Of a stretch of DNA of 5,175 nt, positions 1 to 5,175 are shown one piece after another (position 1 is the first letter of the stretch; every line of letters starts with the position of its first letter). The notes below the pieces were generated by a model. That model was given only the letters and a program-made list of their open reading frames with translations. It was not told the DNA's origin and ran no database searches. The DNA is from Ignavibacteriales bacterium (lineage in GTDB: Bacteria > Bacteroidota > Ignavibacteria > Ignavibacteriales > Melioribacteraceae): NCBI GenBank assembly GCA_007280825.1, contig QYQI01000076.1, positions 1 through 5,175 of the forward strand, given 5' to 3'. Position numbers and translations under genes: made by a program.

Positions 1-26
1 AAAAACTATATTGAGCTAGATTTTTT

Positions 27-99
27 ACCCCGGTAGCTCAGTGGATAGAGCAAGAGTTTCCTAAACTCTGGGTCGGAGGTTCGATTCCTCTCCGGGGTA
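27..99 (+). tRNA. tRNA-Arg, anticodon CCU
   Basis: A full cloverleaf can be folded by hand. The 7-bp acceptor stem pairs 27-33 with 92-98 without a mismatch. The D stem pairs 36-39 with 48-51. The 5-bp anticodon stem pairs 53-57 with 65-69 around the loop TTCCTAA. The T stem pairs 75-79 with 87-91 (one G-U pair) around the loop TTCGATT. The anticodon at 60-62 is CCT, which reads the arginine codon AGG. The D loop carries GGA, so an A sits at position 20, a known arginine identity base, and the discriminator base at 99 is A. The 3' CCA is not encoded (the sequence continues ACAAAAA), so the CCA-adding enzyme must supply it. Only 26 bases lie upstream, too few to judge a promoter. Confidence 0.97.
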
Positions 100-123
100 C
101 AAAAATTAGTCATTTATTTTGAA

Positions 124-129
124 AAGGAG
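124..129 (+). promoter_or_regulatory. Shine-Dalgarno site of the small membrane protein
   Basis: AAGGAG lies 5 bases before the ATG at 135. This is a near-ideal ribosome-binding site and the best evidence that the short 92-codon frame is a real gene and starts at this ATG. Confidence 0.8.
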
Positions 130-134
130 CTATC

Positions 135-413
135 ATGAGAAGAATACTGGAAATTATTGTCTCCGCGTTAGTAGATGTTGTTTGTTTCTTGCAAGGAAGT
201 ATCATTGTTGCCTATGCCCTTCTTCACTTTAGCTATAAGATTGAAGTTGTTAGAGGTGAAGGAATAAATCCTGTAGAGACGCAAAATGTTCCTATTGCGA
301 TTGGCGGATACTACTTTTATTCTGATCAGTACATAAAAGTTGCTTTGATTGGATTAGCTCTTATTATTATAGGCTTCTTAATGCGAAGCTGGAGAAAAAG
401 TTACAATAACTAA
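135..413 (+). CDS. Small two-helix membrane protein of unknown function
   Basis: I do not recognise this 92-residue protein. It shows two hydrophobic stretches, about residues 5-32 and 66-84. They are joined by a polar loop (about 33-65) that holds a Gly/Tyr-rich patch, GGYYFYSDQY. The N-terminus begins MRR and the C-terminus is basic (RSWRKSYNN), so by the positive-inside rule both ends should face the cytoplasm with the loop outside. The start is supported by a strong Shine-Dalgarno site 5 bases upstream, and the stop is TAA. The gene begins 35 bases after the tRNA-Arg with no visible terminator between them, so it may be transcribed with the tRNA. An 81-base gap separates it from the OmpA-like gene. 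No enzymatic motif is visible. It could be a housekeeping small membrane protein; the function is unknown. Confidence 0.72.
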   Translation: MRRILEIIVSALVDVVCFLQGSIIVAYALLHFSYKIEVVRGEGINPVETQNVPIAIGGYYFYSDQYIKVALIGLALIIIGFLMRSWRKSYNN

Positions 414-494
414 TTTTTTTAATCTCAATTATAAATTTTGTGTTTTACATAATTGAAAGAAATTTTTTTCCCAATTGATTAAAGGAATGGTTTA
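414..494 (+). other. AT-rich gap with a weak dyad before the OmpA-like gene
   Basis: This 81-base spacer holds an inverted repeat, TCAATTAT at 425-432 against ATAATTGA at 449-456, followed by a run of seven T at 463-469. The stem is almost entirely A-T, so as a terminator it would be weak. It could instead belong to the promoter region of the OmpA-like gene. The sequence at 433-440 (AAATTTTG) is one base away from the Bacteroidetes -7 element TAnnTTTG, but I found no convincing partner element. AAAGGA at 481-486, 8 bases before the ATG at 495, is the ribosome-binding site of the next gene. Confidence 0.3.
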
Positions 495-1985
495 ATGAAC
501 AAAAAAAGTATCTCAATAATATTATGCTATGTATTCATAATATTAATAGTTGATTCAATTTCCTCTTCAGGCCAATCTACATTTAAGGATTTTGGCTTTA
601 AGGGAGGGTTACAGTTTAATGGCGTTTTACCTACAACAGAATTCGAAAGTGATAATGGTTTAGCACTTTCATCCTATCTTTTCAAAGGTTTTTTTAGATT
701 TGAATTGAATAAGGATTGGCAGCTCGAAGCTAATGCCGGATTCGGTAAATTAAAAGGCGATGATTACAACAAATCAACTTATGAAACATCCATTATTCCT
801 ATCGAAGCAAGATTACTTTACACACCATTCGAATTAGAAAACTGGAATCCATATTTTTATGCAGGTTTAGGTTTAGTTAATTACAGTGTAACAAAAAAAC
901 CCGTTTCTGTTTCCCCATTAGCTGTTGAAGCAGATGGCTGGACTTTAGGGATACCTGTTGGAATTGGAACCGAAATAAAATTATCAGATGAAGTTGCTTT
1001 AGATCTAAGTGTTGGCTACAACTGGTCTACAACAGATAATTATAATTATTACAGCATCAAAGGAACAAATGATGGTTTTATAAACTTAGGAATCGGAATA
1101 TCGCTATCTAATGAAAGCCTTAATACAGATAAGGATAAAGATGGTTTAACTAAGAAAGAAGAATTAGCACTTGGTACAGATCCAAATAATCCTGATACCG
1201 ATGGTGATGGTCTTACCGACGGCGATGAAGTTATGAAATATAAAACCGATCCGTTGAAAGCTGATACTGATGGCGACGGATTATCTGACGGCGATGAAAT
1301 ACTAAAGTATAAAACCAATCCTCTTAAAGCAGATTCCGATAACGATGGTCTGAATGATGGCGATGAAATAATGAAATACAAAACTGATCCTTTGAATCCC
1401 GACAGTGATGGTGATGGTTTAAAAGATGGTGAAGAAGTTACTATGTTCAAGACCAATCCTTTGAATGCAGATACTGATGGTGACGGATTAAAAGATGGTG
1501 AAGAAGTTATGAAATACAAAACCGATCCGTTGAAAGCAGATACAGACGGCGGTACTGTTAATGATGGTGTAGAAGTTAAACGCGGAACCAATCCGTTAGA
1601 TCCTAAAGATGATATTCCTATTACTGTTGTTGAAAAAGAAATGACATTTGATAATGTTCACTTTGGATTCGACAAACACAATTTGACAAAATCTGAAAAG
1701 AGAATTCTTGATAACACTTACGATGTTATTAGCAAACTTACCGATGCAAAAGTTACTCTTGGCGGTCATGCAGATGCAATCGGTTCAGTTAAGTACAACC
1801 AAAAACTATCCGAAAAGAGAGCTAACATTGTAAAAGAATATCTTGTTAAAAAAGGTGTTAATGAAGCTCAAATTACTGCAGAAGGATTTGGAAAATTAAA
1901 ACCGGTTGCGCTAAATAAAACTACAAAAGATAGAGCTAAGAATAGAAGAGTAGAGATCACAGCAAAGTATATGGAAAAGAAATAA
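495..1985 (+). CDS. OmpA-family outer-membrane protein with TSP3-type calcium-binding repeats
   Basis: This 496-residue protein probably anchors the outer membrane to peptidoglycan. A signal peptide covers about residues 1-26 (basic MNKK, then a hydrophobic core). Residues about 28-205 have alternating aromatic/glycine beta-strand patterning (for example FYAGLGLVNY, INLGIGISL) typical of a small OMP beta-barrel. Residues 211-370 form seven tandem units of 23 residues (the last has 22) with DxDxDGLxDGDE cores, the thrombospondin type 3-like calcium-binding motif. Residues about 380-496 form the OmpA C-terminal domain: GHAD at 424-427, with N435-xx-LSxxRA (R442) and NRRVEI at 483-488. By family knowledge D427 and R442 contact the diaminopimelate of peptidoglycan. 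Start: ATG with AAAGGA 8 bases upstream. The gene ends just before a strong hairpin terminator and appears to be a single gene. The barrel's ligand or pore role cannot be read. Confidence 0.93.
   Translation: MNKKSISIILCYVFIILIVDSISSSGQSTFKDFGFKGGLQFNGVLPTTEFESDNGLALSSYLFKGFFRFELNKDWQLEANAGFGKLKGDDYNKSTYETSIIPIEARLLYTPFELENWNPYFYAGLGLVNYSVTKKPVSVSPLAVEADGWTLGIPVGIGTEIKLSDEVALDLSVGYNWSTTDNYNYYSIKGTNDGFINLGIGISLSNESLNTDKDKDGLTKKEELALGTDPNNPDTDGDGLTDGDEVMKYKTDPLKADTDGDGLSDGDEILKYKTNPLKADSDNDGLNDGDEIMKYKTDPLNPDSDGDGLKDGEEVTMFKTNPLNADTDGDGLKDGEEVMKYKTDPLKADTDGGTVNDGVEVKRGTNPLDPKDDIPITVVEKEMTFDNVHFGFDKHNLTKSEKRILDNTYDVISKLTDAKVTLGGHADAIGSVKYNQKLSEKRANIVKEYLVKKGVNEAQITAEGFGKLKPVALNKTTKDRAKNRRVEITAKYMEKK
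1125..1604 (+). repeat. Seven tandem 69-bp coding repeats (TSP3-like)
   Basis: Units start at 1125, 1194, 1263, 1332, 1401, 1470 and 1539. The first six are 69 bp; the last is 66 bp. The protein consensus is D(T/S)DGDGLxDG(D/E)E followed by a linker like KYKTDPLKA. The first unit (TDKDKDGL, linker ALGTDPNNP) and the last (DTDGGTVNDG, linker RGTNPLDP) diverge and look like end caps. Inner units differ mainly at synonymous sites, but the 3' halves of units 2 and 6 (from about 1227 and 1503, 276 bp or four units apart) match over about 40 bases with only two differences, which suggests duplication or gene conversion within the array. Confidence 0.93.
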
Positions 1986-2003
1986 CACAGATTATTAAAA
2001 AGT

Positions 2004-2050
2004 AAAAAGCCCCGTTTTCTTGAGTATAGTTGAGAAGCGGGGTTTTTTTT
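2004..2050. terminator. Bidirectional rho-independent terminator between convergent genes
   Basis: CCCCG at 2010-2014 pairs with CGGGG at 2038-2042. The stem extends inward through a T-G wobble, two T-A pairs, one bulged T, then C-G and T-A (2015-2020 against 2033-2037), leaving a loop at 2021-2032. On the + strand it is followed by eight T (2043-2050), ending the OmpA-like gene 25 bases after its stop. On the - strand the five A at 2004-2008 become a T tract, so the same hairpin can end the lipoprotein transcript coming from 2060. Confidence 0.9.
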
Positions 2051-2059
2051 GAACTGAAA

Positions 2060-2425
2060 TTATTTTTTAACCGCTATCCAATTACCTTTTGCATAACTCG
2101 CATCCCATTTACCAGAACCATTTTCATAAGTAAGAGTCCCTTCTACGATACCCATCTTTTGACCCATAACAATTAAGTCAGCTTGTAAAACTCCTTCTTT
2201 TGTTACATTACCATTAAAAGTAACTCCATAAACATTCCCTTGGAAGTAAACATCTTTAGAGAAAGAAAAATCATTGTTTGCGGAAATATCAAATTCAAAA
2301 ACTTCTTGAAGATCACCGCTAAGTTTTAGTTCCCATTTCCCTTCAAATGATTCTTTCTGAAATAAACTGCATGATGATAATAAAGCTATGCAGATTAAGT
2401 TGATAAAAATAATTTTTACTTTCAC
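2060..2425 (-). CDS. Small predicted lipoprotein, beta-rich, unknown function
   Basis: This 121-residue protein has a lipoprotein signal peptide: MKVK, a hydrophobic core, and the lipobox LSSC ending at Cys19, so it should be cut before Cys19 and lipidated. Serine follows the cysteine, with no Asp retention signal, which suggests the outer membrane if the enterobacterial sorting rule applies. The mature part, about 100 residues, is rich in alternating beta-strand patterns, opens with FEGKWELKL and closes with GKWDASYAKGNW. The early GxW resembles the first strand of lipocalin-like folds, but this is only a weak hint. The start is GTG at 2425; the overlapping ATG at 2427 runs straight into TGA and cannot serve. 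AGAGG sits 5 bases upstream. It is very probably co-transcribed with the gene ending at 2434, from which it is separated by 8 bases. Confidence 0.83.
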   Translation of the reverse strand: MKVKIIFINLICIALLSSCSLFQKESFEGKWELKLSGDLQEVFEFDISANNDFSFSKDVYFQGNVYGVTFNGNVTKEGVLQADLIVMGQKMGIVEGTLTYENGSGKWDASYAKGNWIAVKK

Positions 2426-2430
2426 ATTAA

Positions 2431-2435
2431 CCTCT
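2431..2435 (-). promoter_or_regulatory. Shine-Dalgarno site overlapping the upstream stop codon
   Basis: On the - strand AGAGG (2435 to 2431) overlaps the TAG stop (2436-2434) of the preceding gene and lies 5 bases before the GTG start of the lipoprotein. It fixes the non-ATG start and suggests translational coupling between the two genes. Confidence 0.7.
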
Positions 2436-3144
2436 ATTTTATTATTTCAGGATCCAGTCCATGCTCTTCAAATAAATTTTTATACTGCTTTAATACAACC
2501 TGCTTAAATTCTTCAATAATAGAAATGAATTGAACAAGCGACACATCACCGCCAAATTTGAAATAATACTCTATCAATTGTTCAAGATAAATGTTTGTAA
2601 GTTTTGAGATGGTTGCAAAAGAATCTGTGGTAACATGATCAAGTTTATAAAGATTATCTAATTCTTCGGGCCGAATCAAATCTTCTTCATCAAGAATGGA
2701 AAAATCTTCTATTGTATTTTCAATAGCACTTCTTTGAGACCAAACACGTGCTAATTGTAATAAAACAGAAATTATTTCTCTTAATTTTTGCTCACGCGAT
2801 AATTTTAGATCGTCTAATGTTTTATCGTTTAGCGAATCCTTAATAGACATAATTTGATATTTATCTAATATGTTTGATAATTTTTCAGACGGTTCAGAAC
2901 CTAAAACAATTTTTCTGAACTTTTGCTGAATGTTTTCGGTAAAAGCTATTTGAGTATCACTAGCTATATTATTATTAGTCAGTAACTCAATAATTTCATC
3001 TTTGCGTTCTGGATACTTACGTAGTAAAAATTCTTCCGTGTATTCGAAGTCCTCCGAAGGGTTTGCAGGATCATCCATTAAACTTACAAGATATGACTTA
3101 AGCTTTAGAAGAATAATAAAAAGATCGAATTGATCAGAACCCAT
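2434..3144 (-). CDS. Uncharacterised acidic, probably all-helical cytoplasmic protein
   Basis: I do not recognise this 236-residue protein. It has no signal peptide and no transmembrane segment. It is acidic (45 Asp/Glu against 27 Lys/Arg by my count), has no cysteine and only one tryptophan (W135). Nearly the whole length has amphipathic helical patterning, with likely breaks near 24-32 (DDPANPSED), 82-88, 104-112 and 196-201 (KFGGDV). Residues about 36-80 (EEFLLRKYPERKDEIIELL, then a short turn and another helix) could form a small helical or winged-helix-like unit, but no diagnostic motif is present. It is remotely ScpA/segregation-like in composition only, and I do not assign that. ATG at 3144 has a strong Shine-Dalgarno (AAGGTGAGG, 5-base spacer). 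It lies 8 bases before the lipoprotein, with coupled translation likely, and 261 bases after the reductase gene. Confidence 0.85.
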   Translation of the reverse strand: MGSDQFDLFIILLKLKSYLVSLMDDPANPSEDFEYTEEFLLRKYPERKDEIIELLTNNNIASDTQIAFTENIQQKFRKIVLGSEPSEKLSNILDKYQIMSIKDSLNDKTLDDLKLSREQKLREIISVLLQLARVWSQRSAIENTIEDFSILDEEDLIRPEELDNLYKLDHVTTDSFATISKLTNIYLEQLIEYYFKFGGDVSLVQFISIIEEFKQVVLKQYKNLFEEHGLDPEIIK

Positions 3145-3405
3145 TAAAACCTCACCTTAAGATAATTCTTATATCAAAAATATAATATTTTTCTTTTATA
3201 ATAGAATTAGTAAAGCAACCGAGAAGTCAATTATTAATCGTGCTACCTCAACTAGTGTTGCAGCAAAAGGTGATGAAGAAACGGCCAGAATAGTTTAATT
3301 AATATTCCGAAGAGAAGTTTGATTTCGAAAAAAATAAATGACCGATGGAATCAAATATTATAACGAACTTGTTTTGATAATTACTCTTAATTTAAAATTT
3401 TGCTT
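3145..3405. other. 261-base gap between the reductase gene and the acidic-protein gene
   Basis: No complete gene is visible here. The part near 3145-3230 should hold the promoter of the acidic-protein/lipoprotein pair. On the - strand TTGACT (3230 to 3225) and TATTAT (3203 to 3198) resemble sigma-70 boxes, but their 21-base spacing is longer than usual. On the + strand, 3161-3298 is open without a start codon, and its last part (about 3203-3295) has a protein-like composition (SKATEKSIINRA, VAAKGDEETARIV) before TAA; it may be the end of a decayed gene. No clear terminator hairpin is seen after the reductase stop at 3406. Confidence 0.35.
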
Positions 3406-4311
3406 TCACTCTATTTTCATTAAAGAAAACGTCTCTTCGATTGTATGAGCCTTAAAACCGATCTCAGTTTCTGCTTTTATAGTAATTAATCCGGACTTTA
3501 ATGGTCTGGCAGCCGGTTGATTTAATTCTTTTGTCGGAATTGGAATTATCAATTTCTCATCAAGACCAAAATATTTTGCAATTCTTAAAGTAAAATCATA
3601 ACGGGAGATCATCTCGCGTCCGCCAATATTAAAAATTCCTTCTTTCTTGAATTCAATGATTTTATTCACTGCATTAACCAGATCATCAATGTAAGTTGGA
3701 TTACCAATTTGATCAGTTACGATGCGAATTTTCTCTCCTTTTTGTAATGAGTTAACTACCCATTTTACAAAATCCGGACGTCCATATTTACTTGGTCCAT
3801 ATAAAATATTTGTTCGAACGATTGTATATCTGGTTCCGCTAACGCGAATAGAATTTTCGGAAGCGAGCTTTGTTCTGCCGTAATAACCAATCGGATTGGG
3901 TTTATCTTCTTCGGTGTACGGTCCGTTTTTGCCGTCAAATATATAATCGGTTGAAAAATGAATTAGATGTGCATCAACTGTCCAAGAATAAAATGAAATG
4001 TTTTCAACACCGCCAACATTTATTTTCCATGCAGTTTCTTTTTCGGTTTCGGATTTATCAACATTAGTAAAAGCTGCCGTGTTAATAATTATATCCGGAA
4101 AGAAATCCAAAATTATTTGTCTTACTTGATTTTTTTGCGAGATATCTAATTGTTTGTATTGGAGTTCAGGGATGAAAGAATTCTCTTCTACAGAGACACA
4201 CATTAATTCAACTTGAGTAGAATTATTAAAAAATTCAGTGAGACGCTGGCCAAGCATTCCATTTGAACCGATAATTAAAATTCTTTTTTTTATTAGATCA
4301 CTATCAATCAT
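3406..4311 (-). CDS. RmlD-type sugar-nucleotide reductase (dTDP-4-dehydrorhamnose reductase family)
   Basis: This 301-residue protein is of normal length for the RmlD branch of the extended short-chain dehydrogenases, which reduce a 4-keto nucleotide sugar with NAD(P)H in the cytoplasm. The Rossmann motif GSNGMLG (G15, G18, G21) is near the N-terminus. INTAAFTNVDKSE at 76-88 matches the family's cofactor-side loop. STDYIFDG at 120-127 contains the catalytic Thr/Ser, and Y144-GRT-K148 is the YxxxK catalytic pair. DQIGNPTYIDDL at 200-211 and RPLKSGL at 269-275 are typical RmlD substrate-side motifs. The ATG lies inside the end of the kinase gene (8-base overlap) with only a poor Shine-Dalgarno, which points to coupled translation. 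No rmlA, rmlB or rmlC is in view, so dTDP-rhamnose synthesis is possible but not shown; another keto-sugar substrate is equally open. Confidence 0.9.
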   Translation of the reverse strand: MIDSDLIKKRILIIGSNGMLGQRLTEFFNNSTQVELMCVSVEENSFIPELQYKQLDISQKNQVRQIILDFFPDIIINTAAFTNVDKSETEKETAWKINVGGVENISFYSWTVDAHLIHFSTDYIFDGKNGPYTEEDKPNPIGYYGRTKLASENSIRVSGTRYTIVRTNILYGPSKYGRPDFVKWVVNSLQKGEKIRIVTDQIGNPTYIDDLVNAVNKIIEFKKEGIFNIGGREMISRYDFTLRIAKYFGLDEKLIIPIPTKELNQPAARPLKSGLITIKAETEIGFKAHTIEETFSLMKIE

Positions 4312-5175
4312 TTAATTCTATTTCCGGGTGACTTGTTAAATTATTTCTCGATGCTGCTATACCACCGGCTTTGTTAGCTCTGATCAATGAACTATAAATA
4401 TCATTTGTTGAAATATATGTATAAAAGAAGACCGCCCCAAAGATATCTCCGCAGCCGATTTTATTTACTGAAATAACTTTTATTGCATTAATAAATAAAT
4501 TTTTTATTCCTCCATTAAACCGATAATAAACTTGAGCACCGCGTTCACCTTTGGTTATGATCAAAATATTTGGTCCGGATGATAAAATTTTTTCTGCGCT
4601 GTTAATTTCATTTTGATATTGAACTATAGTTTTAAGTTCGCTTTCATTGCATTGTAAAATATTAATATAAGCAAGCCATTCATTAACACTCGGAATTGGT
4701 CTAAACTCTCTTTTCATTTTTTCGTCCACACCACGCGAGAGTGTATGTACATCAAAATAAATTATACCATTGAAATTTTTACGTATTGATTTTATTTGCT
4801 CTAATGAAATATCGCAGCCTGTAATCATATTAATTAAAATTCCATCAAAAATATTCCAGTCCGAGACACTTTTAATTGAAAGATTATCCGCCATATTTTT
4901 ATAAACTTCTTCCCGTTCAGATTGACGAGAAATTTTTAAATATACTTCCGGCATATCTATCAATTCGCTAGTCCGGTCTAATTCTACTTTTGAATAAAGA
5001 TCTTTGAATAGATGGAACGATTTTCTATTCCATCCGGTAAGAAGATAAATTTGATCAGTCGATTTTTTTATAGAATTAATTCCGATGGTTGAATAAAATA
5101 TTCCTCCGGGTTTAGATATTTTTTCTTTCGTACCATCAAAATGATCTATAATCGAGTGCCCAATTAGTATAATTT
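4304..5175 (-). CDS. PfkB/ribokinase-family sugar kinase, 5' end beyond the window
   Basis: The reading frame stays open to the right edge, giving 289 visible residues (first whole codon at 5173-5171), close to a full PfkB kinase, so only a few N-terminal residues are probably missing. The visible start ILIGHSIIDHF with PGG at residues 22-24 matches the family's N-terminal strand and substrate-binding glycines. FDVHTLSRG is at about 140-148, NESE at 176-179 is the NxxE metal/phosphate motif, TKGERG is at 207-212, and GCGD at 240-243 replaces the usual GAGD and includes the catalytic base D243. The enzyme should transfer the ATP gamma-phosphate to a sugar or related alcohol; the substrate cannot be told. 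A TTG at 4963 could be mistaken for the start but would remove the first 70 visible residues, including the PGG motif. It overlaps the reductase gene by 8 bases. Confidence 0.88.
   Translation of the reverse strand, partial: IILIGHSIIDHFDGTKEKISKPGGIFYSTIGINSIKKSTDQIYLLTGWNRKSFHLFKDLYSKVELDRTSELIDMPEVYLKISRQSEREEVYKNMADNLSIKSVSDWNIFDGILINMITGCDISLEQIKSIRKNFNGIIYFDVHTLSRGVDEKMKREFRPIPSVNEWLAYINILQCNESELKTIVQYQNEINSAEKILSSGPNILIITKGERGAQVYYRFNGGIKNLFINAIKVISVNKIGCGDIFGAVFFYTYISTNDIYSSLIRANKAGGIAASRNNLTSHPEIELND

Noticed and set aside
27..99. tRNA as the attachment site of an integrated element
   Set aside because: No integrase gene and no second copy of the tRNA 3' end is visible in the window.
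425..469. Terminator after the small membrane protein
   Set aside because: The inverted repeat is nearly all A-T with a 16-base loop and the T run is 7 bases away from it, so it would be too weak to call.
1049..1591. Long open frame on the - strand (180 codons) opposite the OmpA-like gene
   Set aside because: It mirrors the 69-bp repeats and gives a low-complexity Ser/Pro/Val protein; the + strand frame has a signal peptide and known domains.
1125..1604. CRISPR array or non-coding satellite
   Set aside because: The regular 69-bp period has no unique spacers and stays in frame as protein repeats.
3198..3230. Sigma-70 promoter of the acidic-protein gene on the - strand
   Set aside because: TTGACT and TATTAT are good boxes, but the 21-base spacer is outside the normal range; it is mentioned only in the gap entry.
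3870..4067. 65-codon frame on the + strand
   Set aside because: It lies wholly inside the reductase gene, has no Shine-Dalgarno and encodes no recognisable domain.
3406..4311. Member of a dTDP-rhamnose operon (rmlABCD)
   Set aside because: The RmlD motifs are clear, but no rmlA, rmlB or rmlC is in the window and its partner is a sugar kinase, so the specific pathway and symbol were not assigned.
4961..4963. TTG as the start codon of the sugar kinase
   Set aside because: The frame continues upstream to the window edge with family motifs, so this TTG is an internal leucine codon.

Overview
The window is AT-rich bacterial DNA holding one tRNA gene and seven protein genes, one of which runs off the right edge. 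A member of the Bacteroidota/Chlorobiota group, perhaps Ignavibacteria-like, fits best. The reasons are the low G+C, an OmpA-family porin with a long calcium-binding TSP3-type repeat block and the cap unit common in that group, and clear Shine-Dalgarno sequences, which typical Bacteroidetes often lack. This placement is an inference from style; no taxonomic marker is present.

Left part (1-1985, all + strand): a tRNA-Arg(CCU) is followed after only 35 bases by a small two-helix membrane protein. Next comes a secreted outer-membrane protein made of an N-terminal beta-barrel, seven tandem 23-residue acidic repeats and a C-terminal OmpA peptidoglycan-binding domain. A bidirectional hairpin terminator (about 2004-2050) closes this side and separates it from the convergent genes on the other strand.

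Right part (2060-5175, all - strand): reading leftwards from the right edge, there is a PfkB-family sugar kinase whose first codons lie beyond the window, overlapping by 8 bases an RmlD-type NAD(P)-dependent sugar-nucleotide reductase. After a 261-base gap come an unrecognised acidic, probably helical cytoplasmic protein and a small lipoprotein. Only 8 bases separate these two, and the lipoprotein's ribosome-binding site overlaps the stop codon of the gene before it.

Working together: the kinase and reductase are very probably translationally coupled and may act in one activated-sugar or surface-glycan route, but the substrate cannot be read from the sequence. The OmpA-like protein and the lipoprotein are envelope components on opposite strands. 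I see no mobile element, CRISPR array, toxin-antitoxin pair or defence system. The window looks mostly like ordinary chromosome, and the most open points are the unrecognised acidic protein with its coupled lipoprotein and the kinase/reductase pair.
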